A stretch of DNA of 64,000 nt from SIG589 sp045652465 (GCA_045652465.1 JAZRUI010000015.1:124001-188000), one strand, 5' to 3'. Counted from the stretch's first letter, positions 47,817-58,021 are shown. Translations and numbers: made by a program. The notes: a model not told the origin generated them from the sequence alone.

Positions 47817-50732
47817 ATGAAAAGAGTGTTTTGCTTGCTGGTTTCGGTACTGTTGATGGTTACCTGCCTCTCGGTCGTAGCATATGCCGATGAAGCTGCC
47901 GTAACAACAATCGGTGCAGCCGATACCGCAAAATCCAATGCCCCTGCAAATATTGGCAGCGGCAGCGATTACGACAGTTACATAGCCGCCAACAGCGGTT
48001 TTGTTCCTGTAAAGGGCGATACCCAAATCGTAATCCAGGGTAACAGCTTTGTTTCATCCAAGGGTGCCGCTGTTGAAAAGGCAGCCGAGTATGATGGAAG
48101 AAAGAATGTTCTCAAGTGGACCAACGAAGAGGGAAGTGTAACCTATCGCTTCACAGTTAAGGAGGCGGGATTCTATTCTCTCCGCTTCTATTATCAGGGC
48201 CTTAAGAGCCGTAGCAACCCCATAAAGCTCGGAATCAAGCTTGATGATGCCTATCCCTTCGATGGTATTGAGGCAATTGAGCTTCCCCGTGTTTGGGAGG
48301 ATGCCGGCGAAATCCGTTCCGACGGTGTTGGCAACCAGTTCACTGCTGAGCAGGTCGAAGTATTTATGTACACCGACTCTTATGCAAAGGATGCCGGCGG
48401 TCTTGTTTCGGACCCCTATGAGTTTGCCCTTTCCGCAGGAACCCATACCATAACCCTCGAGGCAATCGAAGAGCCCTTCGTTCTTGAGAAGATGGTATTT
48501 GTGGCTCCCGTTGAATATGAAAGCTATGAATCGGTTCTCAATTCTTATATCCAAAACGGCTATGAGGATTACAAGGGCGCCGAAATCATCAAAATCGAAG
48601 GCGAGTCGGCAGTTTATAAGAGCACCAATTCGCTTATCGCCAAGTCCGACTCTTCGGACCCCAGCGTTTCGCCCACCAGCCCCTATGTCAGCAAGATTAA
48701 CTACATAGGTTCTACCAACTGGCAAAACCCCGGCGATACCATCACCTGGAAGTTCACTGTTCCCGAAACAGGTCTTTATAAGCTTGGTCTTAAGTTCCGT
48801 CAGAACGGCGTTCTTAACGGAAGCTCTTATCGTAAGCTCTATATCGACGGAGAGGTTCCCTTTGAGGAAGCAGCGGACATTGACTTCAAATATAAATCCG
48901 GTTGGCAGTATAAGGAATTCAAAAATGCCGATGGCGAAGAATATCTCTTCTATTTAACCAAGGGCGAGCACACCCTTTCTATGGAAGTAACCATCGGTTC
49001 GCTGGCTGATCTTACCCGTGCACTCCAAAATGTTGTTTACAGCGCAGGCGCACTCTATCGTAAGATAGTTCAGATTACAGGTGAATCCCCCGATGCCTCG
49101 CGTGACTATAGTCTTTATGAGCAAATTCCTCAGTTCGAGGAAACCCTCCAAAAAGACATGGATGAGCTCTACCGTATATCCTATGCACTTGAGGACCTCT
49201 ACGGTAAGAAGGGCGGTACCAATGCTACTACCATTCGTTCCTTCGCTCAGGTTATGAAAAGCATGCTCAAACACCGTTATACCTCGCATCAATATAAAAA
49301 CCAGTATTATAACAACTACTGCTCGGTAAACGCATTAATGTATGAGATGATGTCGCTCCCGCTTGATATCGACTATATGGTTCTCACCTCGGCCGATACC
49401 AAGGTTCCCAACACCGACGCTTCTTTCTGGGCTGACATTAAGTTCTCCTTCCAGCGTCTGCTTTCTTCCTTCAGCGGCTCTTATAACAGCGTTTCCGGCG
49501 ATGTTGAATCCGATGAGCAAATCAGCATTTGGGTTAACTGGGGCCGTGATCAGGTTCGCGTTCTTAACGACCTTATCCAGTCCTCCTTCACCCCCCAAAC
49601 CGGAATAGGCGTTAATGTTAAGATTTCCAACGCCTCCTATATTCAGGCAATCCTTTCGGGCAACGGACCTGACTGCTCGCTTCATATGGCTCGAAGCGAA
49701 CCGGTTAACCTCGCTCTCCGCGGCGCCATGGTTGACCTTTCGAAGTTCGATGATTATGAAGAAGTTCTCGATAATTTCATTTCTCCCGATGCAGTTGTTC
49801 CCTATAAGTTCGGCGGCGGCGTTTATGCTCTCCCCGATACCCAGGGCTTCAGCATGATGTACTATCGTACCGATGTATTCGAAGAACTCGGATTAACTCC
49901 TCCCGAAACTTGGGATGACTTCCTTTACACAGCATCTATTATCATGCGTAACAACTATCAGGTTGGTATGCCGTATGTTCAGATAACCTCGAGCACACAA
50001 ACCAACGCAGGTGTTGCTTCGCTTTCCATCTTCCCGACGCTCCTTATGCAGCGCGGTCAGAAGCTTTATAACGAGAATCTCGATTCTCTTAACCTAACAA
50101 ACGCCACCGCAATCGATACATTCGAATGGTGGACCGACCTTTACACCGAATATAAATTCCCCATCACCTATGACTTCTTCAACCGCTTCCGTACAGGTGT
50201 TATGCCGCTCGGCCTCGTAGGCTATACCTACTATGCTCAGCTCACCTTGGCAGCTCCGGAAATCACAGGTAAGTGGAGAATGATGGAGCTTCCCGGCACC
50301 GTTCAAGCCGATGGCAGCGTCAACAAGCTTCAGGCAGGTTCGGGAACAGGCTGCGGTATTCTTAAGGTTTCCAAGAACCCCGAAGGCGGTTGGGAATTCC
50401 TTAAGTGGTGGGTATCCGCTGATACTCAGCTGCGCTATTCCAACAACTGCGAATCCATCCTCGGCGTTTCGGGTCGTGTAACAACCTCTAACCCCGAAGC
50501 CCTCAAGCAAATGGCTTGGGATAAGGATAGCTTAAACAACCTCCTCGCTCAGTGGAAGAATCTCCGCGAGGTAGAAGAGGTTGCCGGCGGATATTACACC
50601 GCTCGTATGATCGACCAGGCCTACTGGAATGTTGTTAACAACGGCAAGAACTCCAAAGATATGCTTATCGAATGGACAGCAAACGGCGATGCCGAAATTG
50701 CCCGTAAGCGTAAGCAGTATAACCTTGACTAA
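47817..50732 (+). CDS. extracellular solute-binding protein with two carbohydrate-binding-like domains
   Basis: A 971-residue exported protein, more than twice the usual size of a sugar-binding protein. A type I signal peptide (VFCLLVSVLLMVTCLSVVAYA, no lipobox) precedes two beta-sandwich domains (about 63-235 and 256-404) whose cores, VTYRFTVKEAGFYSLRFYY and ITWKFTVPETGLYKLGLKF, resemble CBM6/35-like modules. A helical region (about 405-565) joins them to a family 1 solute-binding domain (about 567-971; FEELGLTPPETWDDFLYTA). It should capture a glycan for the following permeases. With no lipid or visible wall anchor, its retention at the cell is unexplained. Confidence 0.85.
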   Translation: MKRVFCLLVSVLLMVTCLSVVAYADEAAVTTIGAADTAKSNAPANIGSGSDYDSYIAANSGFVPVKGDTQIVIQGNSFVSSKGAAVEKAAEYDGRKNVLKWTNEEGSVTYRFTVKEAGFYSLRFYYQGLKSRSNPIKLGIKLDDAYPFDGIEAIELPRVWEDAGEIRSDGVGNQFTAEQVEVFMYTDSYAKDAGGLVSDPYEFALSAGTHTITLEAIEEPFVLEKMVFVAPVEYESYESVLNSYIQNGYEDYKGAEIIKIEGESAVYKSTNSLIAKSDSSDPSVSPTSPYVSKINYIGSTNWQNPGDTITWKFTVPETGLYKLGLKFRQNGVLNGSSYRKLYIDGEVPFEEAADIDFKYKSGWQYKEFKNADGEEYLFYLTKGEHTLSMEVTIGSLADLTRALQNVVYSAGALYRKIVQITGESPDASRDYSLYEQIPQFEETLQKDMDELYRISYALEDLYGKKGGTNATTIRSFAQVMKSMLKHRYTSHQYKNQYYNNYCSVNALMYEMMSLPLDIDYMVLTSADTKVPNTDASFWADIKFSFQRLLSSFSGSYNSVSGDVESDEQISIWVNWGRDQVRVLNDLIQSSFTPQTGIGVNVKISNASYIQAILSGNGPDCSLHMARSEPVNLALRGAMVDLSKFDDYEEVLDNFISPDAVVPYKFGGGVYALPDTQGFSMMYYRTDVFEELGLTPPETWDDFLYTASIIMRNNYQVGMPYVQITSSTQTNAGVASLSIFPTLLMQRGQKLYNENLDSLNLTNATAIDTFEWWTDLYTEYKFPITYDFFNRFRTGVMPLGLVGYTYYAQLTLAAPEITGKWRMMELPGTVQADGSVNKLQAGSGTGCGILKVSKNPEGGWEFLKWWVSADTQLRYSNNCESILGVSGRVTTSNPEALKQMAWDKDSLNNLLAQWKNLREVEEVAGGYYTARMIDQAYWNVVNNGKNSKDMLIEWTANGDAEIARKRKQYNLD

Positions 50733-50756
50733 TTGCGAAGGAGAGTGAACATTTAA

Positions 50757-51674
50757 ATGAAAAAATTAAAGACTAAACCCGCCAGCATCAGTCGAGGCTC
50801 CAAGAAAGAACAGTTGGCGTTCTTTGTAATGCTCGCGCCCTTCTTCATCCTGTTCTTCACCTTCACAATTCTACCCGTTTTAACATCGGTAGTTTTAAGC
50901 TTCTTCAACTTTGATGCAGTTTCAATGCCGACCTTCGCAGGCTTTGATAACTATCTTCGTATGTTCGTGCAGGACGATGTTTTCCCCACCGCCCTGCGCA
51001 ACACCTTAGTTTTCGCAATAGTAACAGGTCCTATCGGATTTATGCTCGCTTTCGTTCTCGCTTGGATGGTTAACGAGTTCAATCCCGCAGTTCGCACATT
51101 GCTTTCCTTCCTGTTCTATGCACCGGCTCTCACAGGTAATGTTTACTTCATTTGGAAGATCCTCTTCAGCGGCGATAGCTATGGCTACTTAAACAGCACC
51201 ATGATGTCGCTCGGTCTTATTGTTGACCCCGTTCAGTGGCTGAAATCTCCATCCTATGCGATGCCGATTATCATTATTGTTCAGTTGTGGCTCAGCCTTG
51301 GTATTACCTTCCTTGCTAACATCTCGGGTCTTCAGAATGTTAACCCCGAGCTTTACGAGGCAGGCGCTATCGACGGCGTTCGCAGCCGCTGGCACGAACT
51401 TTGGTACATAACCCTGCCCTCCATGAGAGAAATTCTTATGTTCGGCTGCGTTATGCAAATTCAGTCGGCCTTCTCGGTAAGTGCCGTTGCAATCGAGCTT
51501 TGCGGATATCCCTCGGTTAACAACAGCGTTGACACCATCGTTTCGCTCCTGTCAGACGTTGGTAACGCCCGTTACGAAATGGGATATGCAGCAGCAATAT
51601 CGGTATTCTTGTTCATCCTAATGGCTGTAACCAAGAACTTGATGTTCAAGCTCATTAATCTTGCAGGTAAGTAA
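50757..51674 (+). CDS. ABC sugar importer permease, set 1, first subunit
   Basis: A 305-residue MalF/UgpA-type permease with six membrane helices and the ATPase-docking EAA loop (EAGAIDGVRSRWHELWYITLP, about residue 201). It forms the membrane channel of an ABC importer together with the next gene. The ATG lies 24 nt after the binding-protein stop with AAGGAG. No ATPase gene is nearby, so a shared MsmX-like ATPase is expected to drive it. Confidence 0.92.
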   Translation: MKKLKTKPASISRGSKKEQLAFFVMLAPFFILFFTFTILPVLTSVVLSFFNFDAVSMPTFAGFDNYLRMFVQDDVFPTALRNTLVFAIVTGPIGFMLAFVLAWMVNEFNPAVRTLLSFLFYAPALTGNVYFIWKILFSGDSYGYLNSTMMSLGLIVDPVQWLKSPSYAMPIIIIVQLWLSLGITFLANISGLQNVNPELYEAGAIDGVRSRWHELWYITLPSMREILMFGCVMQIQSAFSVSAVAIELCGYPSVNNSVDTIVSLLSDVGNARYEMGYAAAISVFLFILMAVTKNLMFKLINLAGK

Positions 51675-51692
51675 GGGGGGTCATAAGCGATT

Positions 51693-52598
51693 ATGTTTAA
51701 ATTTAAAAAGAACTATTTCCGCGCTGACCGCCTTAAGGTAACTCACCGCGACCAATACAAAAGATTTACCCGTAGTAAAGCAGGTAACTTCTTCTATTCT
51801 TTCTTCCTTATAGCATTCGGTCTTTTCTCGATTTTGCCGATGATTTATTCGATTTTAACATCGTTTAAGCCGTTGGATGAGCTTCTTGTTTATCCGCCCC
51901 GCTTCTTTGTTATCCGTCCCACAATCGAGAACTACACCGTTATTCCTTCGCTCCTTGATAACCTCGCTGTTCCGCTCTCGAGATACATATTCAACAGCGT
52001 TTTCATCAGTGTTGTAACAACCGTTCTTCACGTTGTTGTAGCATCCATGGGCGCTTTCGTACTTTCGAAGTCGAACATCTATGGTAAGAAGGTTATCTTC
52101 GCGATAATCCAGTTCTCCCTCCTTTATAACTCCTATACTCTCGCAATCCCGCGTTACCTTATCTATTCCTATTTAGGAATGATAGATACTTATTGGGTTT
52201 ATATCCTGCCGATGATTCCTTCATCAATGGGTGTATTCCTTATGAAGCAGTATATGGATGCCGCAGTTCCTTCGGCTCTTATCGAAGCCGCAAGAATCGA
52301 CGGCGCAGGAACCTTCCGTGTGTTCTGGCAGCTGGTAATGCCTATTGTTAAGCCGGGTTGGCTAACCTTGACCCTCTTCGCATTCCGCGATTTGTGGCAG
52401 TTAGTTGAAGGCGGAACAGTATTCAGCGAAGAACTCAAGACCCTGCCCAGTGCAGCGTCAACCATCGCCGCAGGCGGCTTAACCCGTCAGGGTTCGGCCA
52501 TGGCGGTAACGGTTATCATGATGATACCGCCTATATTGGTATATATGATATCCCAAGGAAGCGTAACCAAGACAATGAGCAGCTCGGGTATTAAGTAA
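51693..52598 (+). CDS. ABC sugar importer permease, set 1, second subunit
   Basis: A 301-residue MalG/UgpE-type permease with six membrane helices and EAA loop EAARIDGAGTFRVFWQLVMP (about residue 196). It begins with a charged cytoplasmic tail (FKFKKNYFRADRLKVTHRD). Partner of the preceding permease, 18 nt downstream with a GGGGGG-rich ribosome site. Confidence 0.92.
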   Translation: MFKFKKNYFRADRLKVTHRDQYKRFTRSKAGNFFYSFFLIAFGLFSILPMIYSILTSFKPLDELLVYPPRFFVIRPTIENYTVIPSLLDNLAVPLSRYIFNSVFISVVTTVLHVVVASMGAFVLSKSNIYGKKVIFAIIQFSLLYNSYTLAIPRYLIYSYLGMIDTYWVYILPMIPSSMGVFLMKQYMDAAVPSALIEAARIDGAGTFRVFWQLVMPIVKPGWLTLTLFAFRDLWQLVEGGTVFSEELKTLPSAASTIAAGGLTRQGSAMAVTVIMMIPPILVYMISQGSVTKTMSSSGIK

Positions 52599-52621
52599 CC
52601 CGACGGTTTGGAGGTAAAATA

Positions 52622-54784
52622 ATGAAAAATTCAAATCATAAAATGCTGCGCCGTTGTCTTGCAGTGTTCGTGATAGTGCTTATGCTTTGCTCCTGCCTTG
52701 GCATTAACGCTTCGGCAGTTGATGTTCAGAATAAGCCCTATGACTCCTACACTATCTGGACCGGTTACGGTAGTAAAATTACCGCTCCGCAGCGTCCCGT
52801 TTATGAGTTCTTGACCACAGTTGACGGTCAGTCGCTCGATATCGAACCCTTTAAAGAGCCCGGTGATGTTTCAACCGATACCGAAGGAAATGTTTACATC
52901 GCCGACTCTTCAAATGGTAGAGTTATAATGCTCAACCCTGATTTCACCCTAAGACGCGAAATCAAAAACCTCACCTTCAAAGGCGAGGCAATCGACATCA
53001 CAGGTTCTCTCGGCGTTTATGCCCATACCGATGGCTTAATCTACATCACCGATACTCAGCATGCACGCGTTGTTGTTTGCACAAAAGAGGGTGTTGTAAC
53101 CGCTCTTCTCGAGCTGCCGGATGCCGATGTTATCCCCAGCGACTTCCAGTTTATGCCCAAGCGAATCGCTATCGACAGCAAGGGTTATAAATATATCGTA
53201 AGTGAAGGCTCCTACTACGGTGCAATCCTTTTCGGACCCAACAACGAATTCGTAAGCTTCTATGGTTCCAACACCGTAACCGCAACGCTTGCCGATGCTT
53301 TAAAGAAGCTTTTCGATATGTTCTTCAGCAGTGATATAAAGAAGCAAAACGACCTTAAGTCGTTGCCCTTCCAGTTCACCGATATTGCAATCGACAATGA
53401 AGACTTTATCTACACTGCAACAGGCGCAACCAACATCTATAAGACCGACCCCGGTCAGCTTAAGAAACTGAGCCCCGGCGGCGTTAACGTTTTGAAGAAT
53501 AAAACCGGTAAAAACGTTGCCTCCTCCAACTCGTTCCAGTTCTCCGATGCATCCCGTTCGATTCGCGCCGCTTCTTCAACCAACCGCGTTTCCTCGCTCG
53601 CATCCTTAACCCTTGATGAGCGCGGATTTATGTACTCGGCCGATGAAACCTACGGAAGAGTATATATCTACGACCAAAACTGCAACCCCATCGCAGTTTT
53701 CGGCGGCGGAACAGGTAATGCTTCTCAGAAGGGTATGTCCAGCGTTGTATCTTCGTTGGCACTCGGCAAAAACAATGAGGTAATCCTGCTTGACCGTGTT
53801 ACCGGTGCTCTTCAAATCTTCAAACTTACCGAATATGGTAAGCTCCTCATTGATGCTCAGTATTTAACCATCGACGGTGCTTATGTTGAGGCTAAGCCCC
53901 TTTGGGATCAGGTTTTAAGACTTGACCGTAACTGTCAGCTTGCATATCGCGGTCTTGCTAAGGCAGCCCTCATCGAAAAGGACTATCATTTAGCCTGCAA
54001 ATATGCAAAAATCGGTCTCGACCAGGATACATATGCCAGCGCATATGAATATGTACGAACCGACCTTTTAACCGAGAATTTCACCGGCATCATCATCGGT
54101 GCAATCGTTCTCGTTGTCGGTATTGCAGCCCTGCTCTATATAACCCGCAAGAAGCAGGTTAAGCTTATCCGCAACCGTCAGGTTATTTTGATGTTCCAGA
54201 GCATGGTTCATCCCTTCCAGTCCTTCAACCGCATCCGCTATGAAGGCGAAGGCTCCGTAATGCTCGCAACATTAGTTTTAGTATTCTTCTATATAGGTTC
54301 GTTCGTAAAACAGGTTTACAGCGGATTTATGTATCACATCTTTGATAAGACCTCCTTCAACTCCTTCATCGTTCTTTTGGGAAGCGCCGGTCTTATCCTT
54401 CTCTGGGTTGTATGTAACTGGGGTATGTCCACACTTCTTGAAGGAAAGGGTAAAGCAAAGCACATCTACATTTGCACCTGCTACAGCCTTATTCCTTACA
54501 CCGCATATCTCTTCATCTACACCGTTCTTTCCAACTTTGTTGTTCCCGACGAAGCTCTCATCTTAACCTTTATTTATTATGTATGCTTCGGTGTAACCGC
54601 AATTATGTTCTGCGTAAGCATTATGACAGTTCATGAATTCGGCTTCGGCAAGTTTGTTGGAGTAACCGCAATTTCAGTAATCGCAATGCTGGTTGTAGTA
54701 TTTATCATGTTCATGATAGGTATTCTCGTTCAGCAGTTCGGAACCTTCTTTGTAACTGTTTACAACGAAGTTAAATATAGGTAA
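52622..54784 (+). CDS. secreted beta-propeller (NHL-type) fused to a Yip1-like membrane domain
   Basis: A 720-residue membrane protein. A signal peptide (about residues 10-32) leads to an NHL-repeat beta propeller outside the cell (about 60-405; repeats such as STDTEGNVYIADSSNGRVIM and ALGKNNEVILLDRVTGALQI). A short TPR-like helical stretch (about 425-475) precedes a membrane helix (about 488-507) and a Yip1-like domain of about five helices (545-715). Propellers of this kind bind ligands or proteins. A sensor or scaffold for the importers is my inference. It starts 23 nt after the permease with GGAGG and is followed after 14 nt by the DUF5696 gene. Confidence 0.85.
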   Translation: MKNSNHKMLRRCLAVFVIVLMLCSCLGINASAVDVQNKPYDSYTIWTGYGSKITAPQRPVYEFLTTVDGQSLDIEPFKEPGDVSTDTEGNVYIADSSNGRVIMLNPDFTLRREIKNLTFKGEAIDITGSLGVYAHTDGLIYITDTQHARVVVCTKEGVVTALLELPDADVIPSDFQFMPKRIAIDSKGYKYIVSEGSYYGAILFGPNNEFVSFYGSNTVTATLADALKKLFDMFFSSDIKKQNDLKSLPFQFTDIAIDNEDFIYTATGATNIYKTDPGQLKKLSPGGVNVLKNKTGKNVASSNSFQFSDASRSIRAASSTNRVSSLASLTLDERGFMYSADETYGRVYIYDQNCNPIAVFGGGTGNASQKGMSSVVSSLALGKNNEVILLDRVTGALQIFKLTEYGKLLIDAQYLTIDGAYVEAKPLWDQVLRLDRNCQLAYRGLAKAALIEKDYHLACKYAKIGLDQDTYASAYEYVRTDLLTENFTGIIIGAIVLVVGIAALLYITRKKQVKLIRNRQVILMFQSMVHPFQSFNRIRYEGEGSVMLATLVLVFFYIGSFVKQVYSGFMYHIFDKTSFNSFIVLLGSAGLILLWVVCNWGMSTLLEGKGKAKHIYICTCYSLIPYTAYLFIYTVLSNFVVPDEALILTFIYYVCFGVTAIMFCVSIMTVHEFGFGKFVGVTAISVIAMLVVVFIMFMIGILVQQFGTFFVTVYNEVKYR

Positions 54785-54798
54785 CCGGAGGCAAGAAA

Positions 54799-57102
54799 AT
54801 GAAAAACAACTTAATAAAAGCGTTAAGCTTTATTTGTTGCTTATGCTTAATGCTCAGCGTTCTTTCTGCCTGCGGTTCCTCAACCGAAGGTGAAAAAATA
54901 GACCGCGAGTATTTAGTAGGCGCAACCACCAATGTAGCAAGCGGAATGGTTGCCGAAAACGGCAAATTCCGTCTCGATTGGGACAGTGAGATTGCAAATG
55001 TAACCATAACCGATAAGGCAACAGGCTATGTTTATTCTCAGGTTCCGCTCGATTATATCGCAGCTAACCGCGAACTCTTAAAGGTAGAACAAAATGTTTT
55101 CGATCCCGCAGTAGGCGCACCTCCCGCTCCTACCGATATCGAAACCGTTAACCTTTATTCTCCTGTAAGCATAACAGCTGTTTCGGTTCTCAGCGACTCT
55201 TCAACTGTTCTTTATGCAGGCAAAGAGGTATTCAAGCGCGGCCGTGTAGGCAGCGAGGCAATCGATGGAGGCATTCGAGTTACATATTATTTCGACGATC
55301 TCCAAATCTCGGTACCCGTTAACTACACCATTTCCGAGGATAGCTTCAAGGTTACCTTGGTTCCCACCGATATAACCGAAGGACAAAACGAACAAACCGT
55401 TTTGTCGGTTGGAATTTCTCCGATGCTTTGCTCGGTTAAGAACGATAGAAACAACTATATGGTTCTTCCCTCGGGCAGCGGCGCTTTGATGTACACCGAC
55501 AGCCGCGGTAACGGCGCACCCCGCTTCTTCCAGGGCGAGGTTTATGGCACCGATCCCGCAGTTGAACTTTATGAAAAGCTTTCCAATCAGGAAGAAATCC
55601 GTCTTCCCATGTTCGGTGCAGTTGAGGGCAACCGCGCAGTTTGCACAATTATCGAGAGCGGCGCTGAAAAGTGCGTTGTTAACGCTCAAGTAGGCGATGC
55701 AAGCCTCGGCTATTCCTCGGCATATGTTAACTGCTATGTTCGCGGCTACAACCGCCCGATTTCCATCATCTTGGCAGGTCGTATCCGTATCCGCACCCAC
55801 ATGAAGGATAACATCGTATCCAACGAGCCCATAACCCTCGCTTACCACACCCTTTCGGGCGACGATGCCAACTACACCGGTATCGCAAACTACTATAGCG
55901 ACTGGCTCGTTAAGAACAAGGGAATGAGCCAATCTGCTGAAAGCAAGCTGCTCTACACCCAGATTCTCGGCGGTTTCCAGACCAGCGAGCTCTTCTTAGG
56001 TATTCCCTATAAGGATACAAAGGCACTCACAACCTACAAAGAGGCAACCGAAATGGCCAAAAAGCTTGCCGAGCTTTCGGGCGGCAGCCTCGTTATCGAT
56101 ATGGTAGGCTTCGGCTCAACCGGTATCTCTCATGGTCCTGTTGGCGGCGGCTTCACCTTAACCGAAGCTTCGGGTGGCAAGAAGTCCTTAAAGAACTTCA
56201 TCAAGACCTGTAAAGACCTCGGAATCGAAACCTATTTCAACTTTGATGTTGTTCGCTTTAAGTCGGCTTCCTCCGGCGTTGGCGAAACTGCCGTAACCGC
56301 TAACAATGCGGCTGCAAAGCAGTATGTTTATAACACCAGCACCAAGCTTCGCGAAATGTCCAAGTATCATTATTTATTGCAGCGTGGCGAGCTTGAAAAG
56401 GCAACCAACAAGGCAATAAATGTTGTTAACAAGTATGACATCGGCGGTATCGCTTTAGATTCTCTCGGCTCGATTGCTTATTCGGACTATTATAGAATCG
56501 AGCATTTCAACAAGGAGAATATGAGCGGTCAGGTTGCCGAAATTTTCGGCGGCATCAAGGAAGGCGAGAAGAACATTCTCACCAACCAGGCCAATGATTA
56601 CGCAGCAGTTCTCTCTGATGTTATTTTAGATGTTCCCACAACCTCTAATATGAATGTTTCCATCGATAAGGACATTCCGTTCTATCAAATCGTATTTAAG
56701 GGCTATGTTGATATCGCAAATGAGAGCATCAACACCGCGCAAAACTATCGCACCCAGTTCTTAAAGGCTATGGAAACCGGAACAGGTCTTTCGTTCTATC
56801 TCTCTCATGATTACTCTTCCGACACCGTTCTCAACGATTTAACCGTATTCTATGCATCGGTTTATGAGGACAATATCGGCTCCATCGAAGAGATGTTAGG
56901 CGAGGCTAAGGCATATTTAACCGCAGTTAAATCTGCAAAAATCGTAGCTCACAGCAATCCGTCGGCAACCTCGGCAAAGACCGTGTTTGATAACGGCGTG
57001 AGCGTATTCGTAAACTACAGCGACAACGATGCAACCATTGAGGGCGTTAAGGTTCCCGCAAATGATTTCGTTGCTGTGAAAGGGGGAACAGTAATTGGCT
57101 AA
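54799..57102 (+). CDS. DUF5696-type surface lipoprotein, glycosidase-like
   Basis: A 767-residue lipoprotein; lipobox VLSAC places the lipid Cys at residue 25. An N-terminal beta-rich region (about 45-370; FRLDWDSEIANVTITDKATGYVYS) is followed by an alpha/beta region that looks like a TIM barrel (about 382-690; DMVGFGSTG, YFNFDVVRF, GGIALDSLGS, near D554) and a small C-terminal beta domain. This layout matches retaining glycosidase clans, but I cannot identify catalytic acids with confidence. I believe it belongs to DUF5696, whose function is unknown. Translated with the next permease: the stop overlaps its TTG start by 8 nt. Confidence 0.8.
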   Translation: MKNNLIKALSFICCLCLMLSVLSACGSSTEGEKIDREYLVGATTNVASGMVAENGKFRLDWDSEIANVTITDKATGYVYSQVPLDYIAANRELLKVEQNVFDPAVGAPPAPTDIETVNLYSPVSITAVSVLSDSSTVLYAGKEVFKRGRVGSEAIDGGIRVTYYFDDLQISVPVNYTISEDSFKVTLVPTDITEGQNEQTVLSVGISPMLCSVKNDRNNYMVLPSGSGALMYTDSRGNGAPRFFQGEVYGTDPAVELYEKLSNQEEIRLPMFGAVEGNRAVCTIIESGAEKCVVNAQVGDASLGYSSAYVNCYVRGYNRPISIILAGRIRIRTHMKDNIVSNEPITLAYHTLSGDDANYTGIANYYSDWLVKNKGMSQSAESKLLYTQILGGFQTSELFLGIPYKDTKALTTYKEATEMAKKLAELSGGSLVIDMVGFGSTGISHGPVGGGFTLTEASGGKKSLKNFIKTCKDLGIETYFNFDVVRFKSASSGVGETAVTANNAAAKQYVYNTSTKLREMSKYHYLLQRGELEKATNKAINVVNKYDIGGIALDSLGSIAYSDYYRIEHFNKENMSGQVAEIFGGIKEGEKNILTNQANDYAAVLSDVILDVPTTSNMNVSIDKDIPFYQIVFKGYVDIANESINTAQNYRTQFLKAMETGTGLSFYLSHDYSSDTVLNDLTVFYASVYEDNIGSIEEMLGEAKAYLTAVKSAKIVAHSNPSATSAKTVFDNGVSVFVNYSDNDATIEGVKVPANDFVAVKGGTVIG

Positions 57103-58021
57103 GTTAAAGAAAAAGCATGTTCGCGGTATCGAGAGCAAGAAAAGTCTTTATGGCCGTATGTTCGTTCTCCCGTGGGAAATTGGTATTATCCTCTTCTTCT
57201 TAGTTCCCATCGGTCAGTCCATTTGGTATTCCTTCACCGAAGTTTGGCTCGACCCGATTGAGGGTATCAGCACCTGGTTTGTTGGAACCGACAACTTTAA
57301 ATATATCCTCAACGAGGACCCCAAGTTCGTCGATAACCTAACCAGTTCGCTAACGAGCTTTACCTATTCGCTTCCGATTATCGTAATAGTAAGCTTTATA
57401 TTCGCTGTTGTTCTTAATCAGAAGTTCAAGGGAAGAGTAATTTTCCGCTCGCTTTACTTCCTCCCCGTTATTATCGCAACGGGCGTTGTAATGACCTATC
57501 TAACCGAATCGGTAGGCGGAAACCAAAACCCCATCATTCAGCTTTCAACCGATGCCTCCAACGCCTATTCGAGCGGCGGCATCAACTTCGAATCGGTTTT
57601 ATCATCGCTTAACTTCCCCGCGGAGATAACAGCCCTCATGGCTAAATATATCAATATGATATTCAACCTCCTTTGGGATTGCGGCGTTCAAATCGTTCTC
57701 TTTATTGCAGGTCTTCAAAGTATTCCCGAGCAGCTTTATGAGGTTTCTAAGGTTGAAGGTGCAACCTCTTGGGAAGAGTTCTGGTATATCACCCTGCCGA
57801 TGGTTTCGAACACCCTCTTGCTCGTTATCATCTATACGGTTATCGACCTTTTAACCAAGGTAAACGACCCCGTTATGAAGCAGGCATACACCATCATGAA
57901 CATGAACCAGAACTACTATCACAGCTCGGCAATGATGTGGCTCTTCTTCGCAGTTATCGGCGTTATAACGGCAGGTATCATATTGCTCTATAACCGCATC
58001 TGCGCAAGACGCTGGAATTAA
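57095..58021 (+). CDS. ABC sugar importer permease, set 2, first subunit
   Basis: A 308-residue MalF/UgpA-type permease with six helices. The EAA loop is divergent: YEVSKVEGATSWEEFWYITLP (Ala-Ala to Val-Ser, Asp to Glu), with the key glycine kept. The start is TTG at 57095 behind AGGGGGAA, inside the end of the DUF5696 gene. With the next gene it forms a second channel distinct from set 1. Confidence 0.91.
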   Translation: MAKLKKKHVRGIESKKSLYGRMFVLPWEIGIILFFLVPIGQSIWYSFTEVWLDPIEGISTWFVGTDNFKYILNEDPKFVDNLTSSLTSFTYSLPIIVIVSFIFAVVLNQKFKGRVIFRSLYFLPVIIATGVVMTYLTESVGGNQNPIIQLSTDASNAYSSGGINFESVLSSLNFPAEITALMAKYINMIFNLLWDCGVQIVLFIAGLQSIPEQLYEVSKVEGATSWEEFWYITLPMVSNTLLLVIIYTVIDLLTKVNDPVMKQAYTIMNMNQNYYHSSAMMWLFFAVIGVITAGIILLYNRICARRWN

